A stretch of 64,000 bases of DNA. Source: Intestinibacillus massiliensis (GTDB lineage Bacteria; Bacillota; Clostridia; Oscillospirales; Butyricicoccaceae). The notes under the pieces are model-generated. The model saw only the letters and a list, made by a program, of their open reading frames with translations. It was not told the DNA's origin and searched no databases. This document shows positions 33,284-41,497 of the stretch, in pieces; positions within the stretch are counted from its first letter, which is position 1, and every line of letters begins with the position of its first letter. The stretch spans positions 234,798 through 298,797 of the forward strand of contig JAJUJC010000002.1 in NCBI GenBank assembly GCA_029267335.1, in the 5' to 3' direction. The position numbers and the translations under genes were made by a program.

Positions 33284-33580
33284 ATGAGCGACGAATACGG
33301 CAACGATTTTGTCATGCTGACCGATGAGGACGGCAACGAGCAGGAATTTGAGCACATTGACACCGTAGAACTGGACGGTCAGGTCTATATGGCGTTTATC
33401 CCCGCAGAGCTTGCGGCGGAGGACGAGGCGGAGGTCGTCATCCTCAAGGTCGTCCCGGAGGGCGACGAGGAGATCCTCGCGTCGGTCGAGGACGATGCCG
33501 AGGCGGATCGTGTTTACGAGATCGTCATGCAGCACGTCGAAGAAATGTACGACGGGGACGACGAGACCCCCGTGCAGTAA
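33284..33580 (+). CDS. DUF1292 (YrzB-like) acidic protein
   Basis: This 98-residue, strongly acidic protein has the DUF1292 pattern FVMLTDEDGNEQEFEHIDTV followed by VYMAFIPAE and VVILKVVPEGDEE. The ATG at 33284 follows AGGAGG at about 10-nt spacing; frame extension upstream is not supported. Family members are common in Firmicutes, usually next to ruvX or alaS; here it stands alone. No biochemical role is established. Confidence 0.88.
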   Translation: MSDEYGNDFVMLTDEDGNEQEFEHIDTVELDGQVYMAFIPAELAAEDEAEVVILKVVPEGDEEILASVEDDAEADRVYEIVMQHVEEMYDGDDETPVQ

Positions 33581-33593
33581 TTTTTGTCCGGAA

Positions 33594-33786
33594 TTTCCCT
33601 GCCCTGTGCGACAGTCGCCTTTTTTTAACCCACATTTCGTATCAGGGATCCCGAAGTAACGTTCGGTACACAAGTGCAGGCCTCCCGCCTCGGCGGAAGT
33701 TGGAAGCGCAGCGTGTACCGATAGGGAACCCACCTGCCTTTCGTGCAGGTTACTGATCTGGCGGCATCGGCAGGGCGGGGTTTTTC
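33594..33786 (+). ncRNA. ssrS: Probable 6S RNA
   Basis: CCCTGCC (33597-33603) pairs with GGCAGGG (33769-33775) at the base of a roughly 190-nt transcript. CGGTACAC and GTGTACCG form an upper stem, CCGCC/GGCGG an apical hairpin, and CCTGC/GCAGG a small hairpin in the 3' side of the central bulge after GGGAACCCA. A G/C-rich end and T5 terminate it at about 33786. Long closing stem, central bubble and 3'-side hairpin are features of Firmicute 6S RNA, the mimic that binds sigma-A holoenzyme. No coding frame explains the region. I have no alignment to confirm it. Confidence 0.65.
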
Positions 33787-33799
33787 ATGAAAGCACACA

Positions 33800-33837
33800 C
33801 GCGCCCTTCCTTTTATAGGAGGGGCGCGATTTTTTTT
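33800..33837 (+). terminator. Intrinsic terminator downstream of the 6S-like RNA
   Basis: CGCGCCCTTCCT (33800-33811) pairs with AGGAGGGGCGCG (33817-33828) with one G-U pair, then T7 or more. It backs up the T5 end of the RNA. Confidence 0.88.
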
Positions 33838-33937
33838 AAAAGATGCCGCGCCTTCGCGTATTTTCGCGCGCGCAGGGGCGTATACTAAAACACGTTGTCT
33901 CCGGCGGCTCGCGCAAATTTGTTTACAAAATGTTTGC

Positions 33938-33965
33938 TTGCATTTTTGCCCAGGCGTGCTATACT
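33938..33965 (+). promoter_or_regulatory. sigma-A promoter of the 30-codon gene
   Basis: TTGCAT (33938-33943) and TATACT (33960-33965) are 16 bp apart. Another isolated TATACT at 33881-33886 has no good -35. Confidence 0.6.
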
Positions 33966-34000
33966 GGATACAAAGAAAGAAATAAGGAGGTGGGAACCCT

Positions 34001-34093
34001 ATGAGGAGAATCTGCAAGCCGCAGATGCCTGATTCGCCCGATATCGACGATATGATCTTCGGCACCGGCGAACACGAAAAGAGCGATAAGTAA
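34001..34093 (+). CDS. Small protein of 30 residues, unknown function
   Basis: An ATG at 34001 follows AAGGAGGTG (33984-33992), an almost perfect anti-16S match, at 8-nt spacing. It encodes 30 residues (MRRICKPQMPDSPDIDD then MIFGTGEHEKSDK), basic at the start and acidic after, with one cysteine and no membrane segment. A promoter stands 35 nt upstream and an intrinsic terminator 20 nt downstream, so it has a complete monocistronic transcription unit. I do not recognise it. Confidence 0.65.
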   Translation: MRRICKPQMPDSPDIDDMIFGTGEHEKSDK

Positions 34094-34112
34094 AGCGATT
34101 TTCTGTTAGGTT

Positions 34113-34136
34113 CCACGCTAAAGGCGTGGTTTTTTT
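34113..34136 (+). terminator. Terminator of the 30-codon gene
   Basis: CCACGC (34113-34118) pairs with GCGTGG (34124-34129) over a 5-nt loop, followed by T7. Confidence 0.88.
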
Positions 34137-34190
34137 GTTTTTTTAAGGCAAAAGAGGAACTGAAAACATGGCATCAGAAGTGCAATCAAG

Positions 34191-34233
34191 AAAGTGACCC
34201 GACCGGCATTACGCCGATCGGGTCACTTTTATT
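34191..34233. terminator. Terminator of the SLH carboxypeptidase gene (bidirectional)
   Basis: AAAGTGACCCGACCGGC and GCCGATCGGGTCACTTT form a long stem with one mismatch and A/T tracts on both sides. It ends the leftward gene at 34242. Confidence 0.9.
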
Positions 34234-34241
34234 TTATGCAG

Positions 34242-35585
34242 TTATCTGCCGAAGTAGGAAAAATGCATGTAATCGCGCTTGCTGCGCCATGCGTTGCCGC
34301 CCCAGGCGAAGCCGTATTTTGTGAAGGCATTGTACACATCGCCGTTTTCCGGGATCGAGAACGGATCGTCGCCCGGTGTGTAGTGCGTGCCGCAGGTCGG
34401 GGTCAGGCTGCCGTCGGCACCTATGGTCGCCTCCATGTTTGCGTCATAGTTGATGTCGATCGCGGTACCCCAGCGGTGCTCGCTCGTCGCGCTCGGACGC
34501 CATGCATAGCCGCCGACATCGGAAATGGGGAACTTTTCATCCCCGTTGTAGATTTGAATGAAAATCGCGGTGCAGATCGCGGCAAGATTGCGGTTAACCG
34601 TGAGATACGCCTTGCCTGCGGTCTTTTTGCCGTCCTTGAGACGCCAGACGGGTACTGCGATCTCGGTCATGGCGGCTTCCGCAAGGGCGGGCGTCTGGAA
34701 AAAACTGCCGCTGCTGCCGAACACAAACGCCATTTTTTCCTCCTGCGTGCGCGGTAGCGTCGTGGGCACGCTTTCGCTGTCCGCGGGCTTGTCCGCATCG
34801 GGCTTTGCAGTCACGTCGGGCTTTACGGTGGTGGTCGTGTCGCTGTCCGGTCGGGCGGAGATGCTCCCGTCGGGGTCGGCGGGGATGACGGCGGTCGCGC
34901 CGGTGGTTGGCTTGCTCGCCGTGCTGCCGGCTGCGCGCTCAAACGATTGTGTGAAGCGCAGCGCGATGATAAGCGCCTGCTCACGCGTGGTGCGTGCGGT
35001 GGGCTGTAATTCGACGCAGGACACCGCTTCGCCGCTGCCGTCGCTCGTTGTGCGGGAGATGCCGCGCAGCACCTGCGCGCTCAGCATGCGCTCGACCGCG
35101 TCGGTCGCCCACGAAGCGATGCGTGTGCGGTCGGAAAAGTCGGAAATCGTCTCGGGGTCGGCGGCGGGACGCGTGCAGTTCGCCGCGACGAGCACGTTAT
35201 CGAGCAGTTTACACAGCTCCTGCCGCGTGATCGCGCCGTCGGGATCAAAAATGCCGTCGCCGCGTCCGGATACCAGTCCGAGCGCGTGCGCGGTCGCGAC
35301 CGCGCTGCTGTCCGTGTCGGAAAACGGCGATTTTTTGACGGTCTGCGCGGTTTTGCCGCTCATCGTCTTGTAAAGCGACAGCCCGACCTCGCAGAACTCT
35401 GCGCGTGTGATGGGCGCGACGGCGTGCGCATCCGCGAGCGAGGACGGCTCGAGACCGGCGGCGGCAGCAGCCTTGACCTCGGACTGCGCCCACGCTGTCA
35501 CATGGGACAGCGCATACACAGGCGTGAAGCCGGAAACGACACAGCCCGCCGCGAGCAGCGCGCACAGGGGACGGATCAAACGCAT
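34242..35585 (-). CDS. SLH-domain D-alanyl-D-alanine carboxypeptidase (VanY/M15 family)
   Basis: This 447-residue exported protein has a signal peptide (LIRPLCALLAAGCVVSG...PVYA), three S-layer homology-like repeats (about 30-205; ITRAEFCEVGLSLYKTM, ITRQELCKLLDNVL, TTREQALIIALRFTQS), a Pro/Thr/Asp-rich linker and a C-terminal M15 peptidase domain. The zinc ligands are visible in SEHRWGTAIDINYDAN and DYMHFSYFG. It should trim terminal D-Ala from peptidoglycan stems at the cell surface. AGAAAGG stands 11 nt before ATG 35585; a GTG at 35594 is too close to that site. With the protein at 6582 it is the second SLH protein here. Confidence 0.87.
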   Translation of the reverse strand: MRLIRPLCALLAAGCVVSGFTPVYALSHVTAWAQSEVKAAAAAGLEPSSLADAHAVAPITRAEFCEVGLSLYKTMSGKTAQTVKKSPFSDTDSSAVATAHALGLVSGRGDGIFDPDGAITRQELCKLLDNVLVAANCTRPAADPETISDFSDRTRIASWATDAVERMLSAQVLRGISRTTSDGSGEAVSCVELQPTARTTREQALIIALRFTQSFERAAGSTASKPTTGATAVIPADPDGSISARPDSDTTTTVKPDVTAKPDADKPADSESVPTTLPRTQEEKMAFVFGSSGSFFQTPALAEAAMTEIAVPVWRLKDGKKTAGKAYLTVNRNLAAICTAIFIQIYNGDEKFPISDVGGYAWRPSATSEHRWGTAIDINYDANMEATIGADGSLTPTCGTHYTPGDDPFSIPENGDVYNAFTKYGFAWGGNAWRSKRDYMHFSYFGR

Positions 35586-35766
35586 GGGGTTCACAACCTT
35601 TCTCTAACGGGCACAGAAAATGAGGAATTGTGCAGGATCGGACGCACGAGTTCAACCGTACGTTATGAAACGGGATGAACTGCAAATAATTTACAGAGTG
35701 GATTTGCTATCTGTACAGCGGGCAGCAAACGCGCGATTTTGAGAAAGCACGCGGAAACACGCTACT

Positions 35767-35818
35767 TATTCACAGTTTCCACAGAGTTATCCACAGGACG
35801 CACAGGGCTGTGGATGCA
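35767..35818. promoter_or_regulatory. Cluster of DnaA-box-like 9-mers
   Basis: TTATTCACA (35767-35775), GTTTCCACA (35776-35784) and TTATCCACA (35788-35796) lie head to tail, and GCATCCACA (35818-35810) faces them on the other strand. The first and third fit TTWTNCACA and the third is the perfect box. The cluster lies between the comM stop and the start of the SLH carboxypeptidase gene. No dnaA or dnaN gene is adjacent. Confidence 0.55.
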
Positions 35819-35876
35819 ATCTGCCGATTACGGAGCGTAATTTTCACAAGACGCCGATGCTCTCGTGGTGCCGCGA

Positions 35877-37394
35877 TCACAGCGCGCGATCGAGCGTGCG
35901 GTATTGCAGCGCCTCCGCAAGGTGCGCGGCGGAGATCGTGTCCGCGCCGTCGAGGTCCGCGATCGTGCGCGCGACGCGCAGCACCCGATCGTGTGCGCGC
36001 GCGGTCAGCCCGAGGCGGGCAAACGCGGCGGACAGCATTTTCTCCGCGTCCGGCTCGAGCACGCACCACTCGGCGATGCGCGCGGGGGGAATATCCGCGT
36101 TGGCGGACAGTCCTGTGCCCGCAAACCGCGCGGTCTGGCGCGCCCGTCCCGCGAGCACGCGCGCGCGGATGTCCGCCGAGCATTCGCCCGGTGCGGCGGC
36201 GCGCGCGGAGAGCGCCTCGTATTTGACCGGCTGCACCGCGACCTGGATGTCGATGCGGTCGAGCAGCGGGCCGGACAGCCGCTGTAAGTATTTGCGCACG
36301 CGTTCGGGGGGGCAGGTGCAGCGCGGCGAGCCGTACCAGCCGCAGGGGCAGGGGTTCATCGCGCACACGAGCAGGAAACGCGCGGGATAATCAACCCGTC
36401 CCGCGACGCGCGAAATGGTCACGCGCCCGTCCTCAAGGGGCTGGCGCAGCGCTTCGAGCACATCGCGGTGAAATTCCGGAAATTCGTCGAGGAAGAGCAC
36501 GCCGTGGTGCGCAAGCGAGATCTCGCCCGGACGCGGCAGACGGTTCGCGCCGCCGCCCGTCATGCTCGGGGCGGACACCGTGTGATGCGGCGCGCGGAAC
36601 GGTCGTCCCGCCATGCGCGCCGCCTGCGCGCCCTGCCCGTCCGCCGACCACACGCGGATGACGTCGAGCCGCTCGGCGGCGGCCAGCGGCGGCAAAATGG
36701 AGGGCAGACGTTTGGCCATCATGCTCTTGCCCGAACCGGGGAAGCCACTGAGTAAAATGTTGTGCGAGCCGCACGCACCGACCTCGAGGGCGCGGCGCAC
36801 CGCCTGCTGCCCCATGACATCGGAAAAGTCGATGCCGGCGGGGTAATCGTCGGGCGGGACGGGACGGTCGCACGGGGAAAGCACCGTCCTGCCGTCCAGA
36901 TGCGCGAGCAGGTCGGATAGCCGCGCGACGGGATAGACCGTCACGCCCTCGGCAAACGCCGCCTCGTCCGCGTTGTCCGCAGGGACGAACACGGTCGTCA
37001 GTCCTGCGTCGCGGGCGGCGAGCGCCATGGACAACGCGCCCGTGACCGGACGCACGCCGCCCGTCAGCGACAGCTCCCCAAAAAAGGCGCAGTCCGCAGG
37101 CGGCGGGTCGATCTGTCCGCTCGCCGCGAGCAGCGCGAGCAGGATGGGCAGATCGTAGACCGTGCCCTCCTTTTTGGTGTCCGCGGGCGCGAGGTTGATG
37201 GTCACGCGCGACACCGGCCAGTCAAATCCGCACGATTTGACCGCCGCGCGCACGCGTTCACCCGCCTCGCTGACCGCCTTGCCGGGCAGACCGACCACGT
37301 CGAGACGGGGCAGACCGCTCGACAGAAAGCATTCGACCGTGACAGGATACCCGTCGATCCCGCGCAGTCCCGCCGAGCGCACCACTGAAACCAT
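35877..37394 (-). CDS. YifB/ComM-family Mg-chelatase-like AAA+ ATPase
   Basis: This 505-residue protein has an N-terminal Lon-protease-like (ChlI) domain (VECFLSSGLPRLDVVGLPG), a central AAA+ module with Walker A GFPGSGKSMMAKRLP and Walker B GVLFLDEFPEF, the family motif AMNPCPCGWYG, and a C-terminal helical domain (RVLRVARTIADLDG). In naturally transformable bacteria ComM is a branch-migration helicase for integrating DNA; in other species the role is open. The length is normal. Its promoter is at 37484-37512. Confidence 0.93.
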   Translation of the reverse strand: MVSVVRSAGLRGIDGYPVTVECFLSSGLPRLDVVGLPGKAVSEAGERVRAAVKSCGFDWPVSRVTINLAPADTKKEGTVYDLPILLALLAASGQIDPPPADCAFFGELSLTGGVRPVTGALSMALAARDAGLTTVFVPADNADEAAFAEGVTVYPVARLSDLLAHLDGRTVLSPCDRPVPPDDYPAGIDFSDVMGQQAVRRALEVGACGSHNILLSGFPGSGKSMMAKRLPSILPPLAAAERLDVIRVWSADGQGAQAARMAGRPFRAPHHTVSAPSMTGGGANRLPRPGEISLAHHGVLFLDEFPEFHRDVLEALRQPLEDGRVTISRVAGRVDYPARFLLVCAMNPCPCGWYGSPRCTCPPERVRKYLQRLSGPLLDRIDIQVAVQPVKYEALSARAAAPGECSADIRARVLAGRARQTARFAGTGLSANADIPPARIAEWCVLEPDAEKMLSAAFARLGLTARAHDRVLRVARTIADLDGADTISAAHLAEALQYRTLDRAL

Positions 37395-37483
37395 AAAGCA
37401 TTCGTCCCCCTTGTCCGACCAAATGACACACGCAATCGACCCGAAAACGGGGGTGTGCGCGACAAATGACCAGTTCTATTCCA

Positions 37484-37512
37484 ATAATAATACAAAAGCA
37501 GCTAACTTACAA
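37484..37512 (-). promoter_or_regulatory. sigma-A promoter of the comM-type gene
   Basis: On the complementary strand TTGTAA (37512-37507) and TATTAT (37489-37484) are 17 bp apart. The 314-bp gap 37395-37708 otherwise holds the divergent oxidoreductase promoter and leader. Confidence 0.72.
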
Positions 37513-37562
37513 TCGCTTTTGCAAGTCTGTTAAAAAAATGTCCTGATTTTCGCGTCAAGCGG

Positions 37563-37591
37563 TTTACATCCTCAAAGTTTTTTGATAGAAT
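37563..37591 (+). promoter_or_regulatory. sigma-A promoter of the pyruvate oxidoreductase gene
   Basis: TTTACA (37563-37568) and TAGAAT (37586-37591) are 17 bp apart. The leader of about 110 nt includes a small CCGGT/ACCGG hairpin just before the AAGGAGGAA ribosome-binding site. Confidence 0.72.
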
Positions 37592-37708
37592 AAAAAAGGT
37601 TCAAGTGTACCGTTTTACAAGGAACGTTTGCATCGCTCCCGTGCGGCGCGCGGACCGGCTTTTTGACGTCAATATTTCCGGTAAAACCGGACAAGGAGGA
37701 ATTATTTC

Positions 37709-40700
37709 ATGGCTAGAAAAATGAAGTCCATGGACGGTAACACCGCTGCGGCACATGTGTCGTATGCGTTTACCGAGGTTGCGGGCATCTACCCGATCAC
37801 GCCGTCCAGCCCGATGGCGGACAACGTCGACCAGTGGGCGGCTGCGGGCCGCAAGAACATCTTTGGTACTACCGTTAAGGTGATCGAGATGCAGTCCGAG
37901 GCAGGCGCCGCAGGCACCGTGCACGGCTCTCTGGCGGCGGGCGCGCTGACCACGACCTACACCGCGTCGCAGGGTCTGCTGCTCATGATCCCGAATATGT
38001 ACAAGATCGCGGGCGAGCTGCTGCCGTGCGTATTCCATGTTTCCGCGCGTACCGTTGCGTCCCACGCGCTGAACATCTTCGGTGACCACTCCGACGTTAT
38101 GGCGTGCCGCCAGACCGGCTTCGCGATGCTGGCTGAGACCAACCCGCAGGAAGTCATGGATCTGTCCGCGGTTGCACACCTCGCAACGATCGAGAGCCGC
38201 GTTCCGTTCATCAACTTCTTTGATGGCTTCCGCACCTCGCACGAGATCCAGAAGATTCAGGTTTGGGATTACGAGGATCTCAAGGAAATGTGCGATATGG
38301 ACGCGGTCGAGGGCTTCCGCAAGCGCGCGCTCAATCCGGAGCGTCCCGTCATGCGCGGCTCGCACGAAAACGGCGATATTTTCTTCCAGCATCGTGAGGC
38401 TTGCAACAAGTACTACGATGCGGTTCCCGCAATCGTCGAGAAGTACATGGGCAAGGTCAACGCCAAGCTCGGCACCGACTATCAGCTCTTCAACTACTAC
38501 GGCGCGGCAGACGCTGACCGTGTCATCATCGCAATGGGCTCCATCTGCGACGTTGCAGAGGAAGTCATCGACTATCTGAACGCACACGGCGAAAAGGTCG
38601 GCCTCATCAAGGTCCGTCTGTACCGTCCGCTCGCGACCGACAAGCTGATCGCTGCGATCCCTGCGACCGCAACCAAGATCGCTGTTCTCGACCGCACGAA
38701 GGAGCCGGGCGCACAGGGCGAGCCGCTCTACCTCGACGTTGTCACCGCGCTGGCAAACGCAGGTATCACCGACAAGACCATCATCGGCGGCCGTTACGGT
38801 CTGGGCTCCAAGGACACGCCTCCGGCATCTGTCTTTGCAGTCTACGAGGAGCTGACCAAGGACGCGCCGAAGCGCCAGTTCACGCTGGGCATCAACGACG
38901 ACGTTACCCACATGTCCCTCGAGGAGAAGCCCTCGCCGAACACCGCGGCGGAAGGCACCATCGAGTGTAAGTTCTGGGGTCTGGGCGGCGACGGCACGGT
39001 CGGCGCAAACAAGAACTCCATCAAGATCATCGGCGACCACACCGATAAGTTCGTACAGGCATACTTCCAGTATGACTCCAAGAAGACCGGCGGCGTGACC
39101 GTTTCTCACCTGCGCTTCGGCGATAAGGCGATCCGCAGCCCGTACTATATCAACAAGGCGGACTTCGTTGCCTGCCACAACCCGTCCTACGTCATCAAGG
39201 GCTACCCGATGGTTCGTGATGTTAAGCCGGGCGGTATCTTCATGATCAACTGCCAGTGGTCGGACGAAGAGCTCGATCACCACATGCCGGCAGTTGCAAA
39301 GCGCTATATTGCGGCGAACAATATTCAGCTCTACACGATCAACGCAATCGACCTTGCGATCCAGATCGGCATGGGCAAGCGCACGAACACCATCCTGCAG
39401 TCCGCATTTTTCTCGCTGGCAAAGGTTATGCCGCAGGAAGAAGCGATCGGCTACATGAAGGACGCCGCAACCCATTCTTACCTGAAGAAGGGCCAGGACG
39501 TCGTCGACATGAACCACAAGGCGATCGACGCGGGCGCAACCGCATACCACAAGGTCGAGATCCCCGCTTCTTGGGCAACCGCGACCGATGCTGCGGATGA
39601 CAAGGTTGCCGAGGGTCGTGACGCCACCGTCAAGATGGTCAAGGAAATCATGGAGCCTGTTGCGCGCATGGACGGCGACAGCCTGCCGGTTTCCGCATTC
39701 GCGGGCGACCACGTCGACGGCACCTTCGAGCAGGGCGCTGCCGCTTACGAGAAGCGCGGCGTAGCCGTCACCGTTCCGACCTGGAACAAGGACACCTGCA
39801 TCCAGTGTAACCAGTGTGCATATGTTTGCCCGCACGCCACCATCCGTCCGTTTGCGCTGACCGACGAGGAAGCTGCTGCCGCTCCGGCAACCGCAAAGAT
39901 CGTCGACTTCAAGGCGGGCGCAGGCAAGGGCAAATACAAGTATGCGCTGACCGTTTCTCCGCTCGACTGCATGGGCTGCGGCGTGTGCGTCGGCGTGTGC
40001 CCGACCAAGAGCCTGACCATGGTTCCGCAGGAGCAGGAAGCGGCAGAGCAGGATTCCTTCGACTACATGGTCGCAAAGGTCACGAACAAGCCCGACGTCG
40101 AGGACACCAAGACCGTCAAGGGCAGCCAGTTCAAGACCCCGCTGCTTGAGTTCTCCGGCTCTTGCGCAGGCTGTGCAGAGACCTCTTACGCGCGCCTCAT
40201 CACCCAGGTTTGCGGCGATCGTATGTATATCTCCAATGCGACCGGCTGCTCGTCCATCTGGGGCGGCCCGGCTGCAACCTCGCCGTACACGGTCGATAAG
40301 TCCGGCCGCGGTCCGGCTTGGGCAAACTCCCTGTTCGAGGACAATGCAGAGCACGGCCTCGGCATGTACTACGGCCAGAAGGCGATCCGTGACCGCCTGA
40401 TCGCGAAGATCGAGGAACTGGTCGCAGCAGAGGGCACGCCGGCAGACGCAAAGGTTGCCATGCAGGCTTACCTCGACACCGCGGAGGACGGCGTTGCCAA
40501 CGAGAAGGCGACCGCAGACCTCGTCGCAGTGCTCGAGAAGGGCGCAGAGGGCGGCTGCCCGGATTGCAAGTCGATCCTCGCTGACAAGGATTATCTCGGC
40601 AAGAAGTCCGTCTGGATCTTCGGCGGCGACGGCTGGGCATATGACATCGGCTTCGGCGGTCTGGATCATGTGCTGGCTTCCGGTCAGGATGTCAACGTTA

Positions 40701-41263
40701 TGGTATTCGACACCGAGGTTTACTCCAACACCGGTGGACAGGCGTCCAAGTCCACGCCGGTCGGCGCAGTCGCACAGTTCGCGGCAGCCGGCAAGGCGAT
40801 CGGCAAGAAGTCCCTCGCGGAGATCGCAATGAGCTACGGCTATGTTTACGTCGCGCAGATCGCGATGGGCGCAAACATGAACCAGACCCTCAAGGCGATC
40901 GCAGAGGCAGAGGCTTATCACGGCCCGTCCCTCATCATCGCATACTCGCCCTGCGAAATGCACTCCATCAAGGGCGGCATGACCAACTGCCAGTCCGAGA
41001 TGAAGAAGGCGGTCGACTGCGGCTACTGGAACCTGTTCCGCTTCAACCCGACGCTCAAGGCAGAGGGCAAGAACCCGTTCCTGCTCGAGTCCAAGAAGCC
41101 CGAGGGCGGCTATCGCGAGTTCATCATGAACGAGGCGCGCTACTCTGCGCTGACCCGTTCCTTCCCGGAGCGTGCGGAGAAGCTGTTTGACGAGGCGGCG
41201 AAGGAAGCCGAGGCTCGTTATGAGAAGCTGACCCACCTCGAGAAGATGTACGCAGAGCTTTAA
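37709..41263 (+). CDS. nifJ: Pyruvate:ferredoxin (flavodoxin) oxidoreductase
   Basis: This 1184-residue single-chain enzyme converts pyruvate and CoA to acetyl-CoA and CO2 while reducing ferredoxin, the central step of anaerobic energy metabolism. Domains in order: pyrimidine-binding (YPITPSSPMADNVDQWA at about 30), domain II/transketolase-C-like, the gamma domain (FWGLGGDGTVGANKNSIKI), an EKR domain, a 2[4Fe-4S] ferredoxin domain (CIQCNQCAYVCP and CMGCGVCVGVCP, about 696-760), and the thiamine-diphosphate domain (CAGCAETSYARLI, GDGWAYDIGFGGLDHVL, YSNTGGQASKSTP). Full length, with strong ribosome-binding site and terminator; codon use is highly biased, as for an abundant protein. Confidence 0.97.
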   Translation: MARKMKSMDGNTAAAHVSYAFTEVAGIYPITPSSPMADNVDQWAAAGRKNIFGTTVKVIEMQSEAGAAGTVHGSLAAGALTTTYTASQGLLLMIPNMYKIAGELLPCVFHVSARTVASHALNIFGDHSDVMACRQTGFAMLAETNPQEVMDLSAVAHLATIESRVPFINFFDGFRTSHEIQKIQVWDYEDLKEMCDMDAVEGFRKRALNPERPVMRGSHENGDIFFQHREACNKYYDAVPAIVEKYMGKVNAKLGTDYQLFNYYGAADADRVIIAMGSICDVAEEVIDYLNAHGEKVGLIKVRLYRPLATDKLIAAIPATATKIAVLDRTKEPGAQGEPLYLDVVTALANAGITDKTIIGGRYGLGSKDTPPASVFAVYEELTKDAPKRQFTLGINDDVTHMSLEEKPSPNTAAEGTIECKFWGLGGDGTVGANKNSIKIIGDHTDKFVQAYFQYDSKKTGGVTVSHLRFGDKAIRSPYYINKADFVACHNPSYVIKGYPMVRDVKPGGIFMINCQWSDEELDHHMPAVAKRYIAANNIQLYTINAIDLAIQIGMGKRTNTILQSAFFSLAKVMPQEEAIGYMKDAATHSYLKKGQDVVDMNHKAIDAGATAYHKVEIPASWATATDAADDKVAEGRDATVKMVKEIMEPVARMDGDSLPVSAFAGDHVDGTFEQGAAAYEKRGVAVTVPTWNKDTCIQCNQCAYVCPHATIRPFALTDEEAAAAPATAKIVDFKAGAGKGKYKYALTVSPLDCMGCGVCVGVCPTKSLTMVPQEQEAAEQDSFDYMVAKVTNKPDVEDTKTVKGSQFKTPLLEFSGSCAGCAETSYARLITQVCGDRMYISNATGCSSIWGGPAATSPYTVDKSGRGPAWANSLFEDNAEHGLGMYYGQKAIRDRLIAKIEELVAAEGTPADAKVAMQAYLDTAEDGVANEKATADLVAVLEKGAEGGCPDCKSILADKDYLGKKSVWIFGGDGWAYDIGFGGLDHVLASGQDVNVMVFDTEVYSNTGGQASKSTPVGAVAQFAAAGKAIGKKSLAEIAMSYGYVYVAQIAMGANMNQTLKAIAEAEAYHGPSLIIAYSPCEMHSIKGGMTNCQSEMKKAVDCGYWNLFRFNPTLKAEGKNPFLLESKKPEGGYREFIMNEARYSALTRSFPERAEKLFDEAAKEAEARYEKLTHLEKMYAEL

Positions 41264-41296
41264 TCCAAAGCATCGCAACTGAGATCACCTGCACCC

Positions 41297-41334
41297 AAAG
41301 GGGACGCTGCGCGCGCAGCGTCCCCTTTTTTTGC
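41297..41334 (+). terminator. Terminator of the pyruvate oxidoreductase gene
   Basis: AAAGGGGACGCTGCGC and GCGCAGCGTCCCCTTT form a 16-bp perfect stem, followed by more T. Confidence 0.93.
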
Positions 41335-41438
41335 GCCTGCAGGCATAGGAAAACCCCCTCCGAGTTTGCGAAAAAACGGCTCCACGCGCATTTCGGCAGT
41401 ACCCCAGTTAAACTTGTGCGTTGTAGCCAAAATTTGCA

Positions 41439-41467
41439 TTGCTTTTTGCCGGCTGGCACGGTATTAT
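41439..41467 (+). promoter_or_regulatory. sigma-A promoter of the DUF4203-like gene
   Basis: TTGCTT (41439-41444) and TATTAT (41462-41467) are 17 bp apart, about 31 bp before the start codon. Confidence 0.72.
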
Positions 41468-41497
41468 GTTGCTATACGACCGAAAAGGGGAATGCAC

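Noticed and set aside
37601..41278. A 1225-codon open frame on the strand opposite the pyruvate oxidoreductase gene
   Set aside because: It mirrors the real gene, has no ribosome-binding site or family motif, and arises from the strong GC bias at third codon positions.
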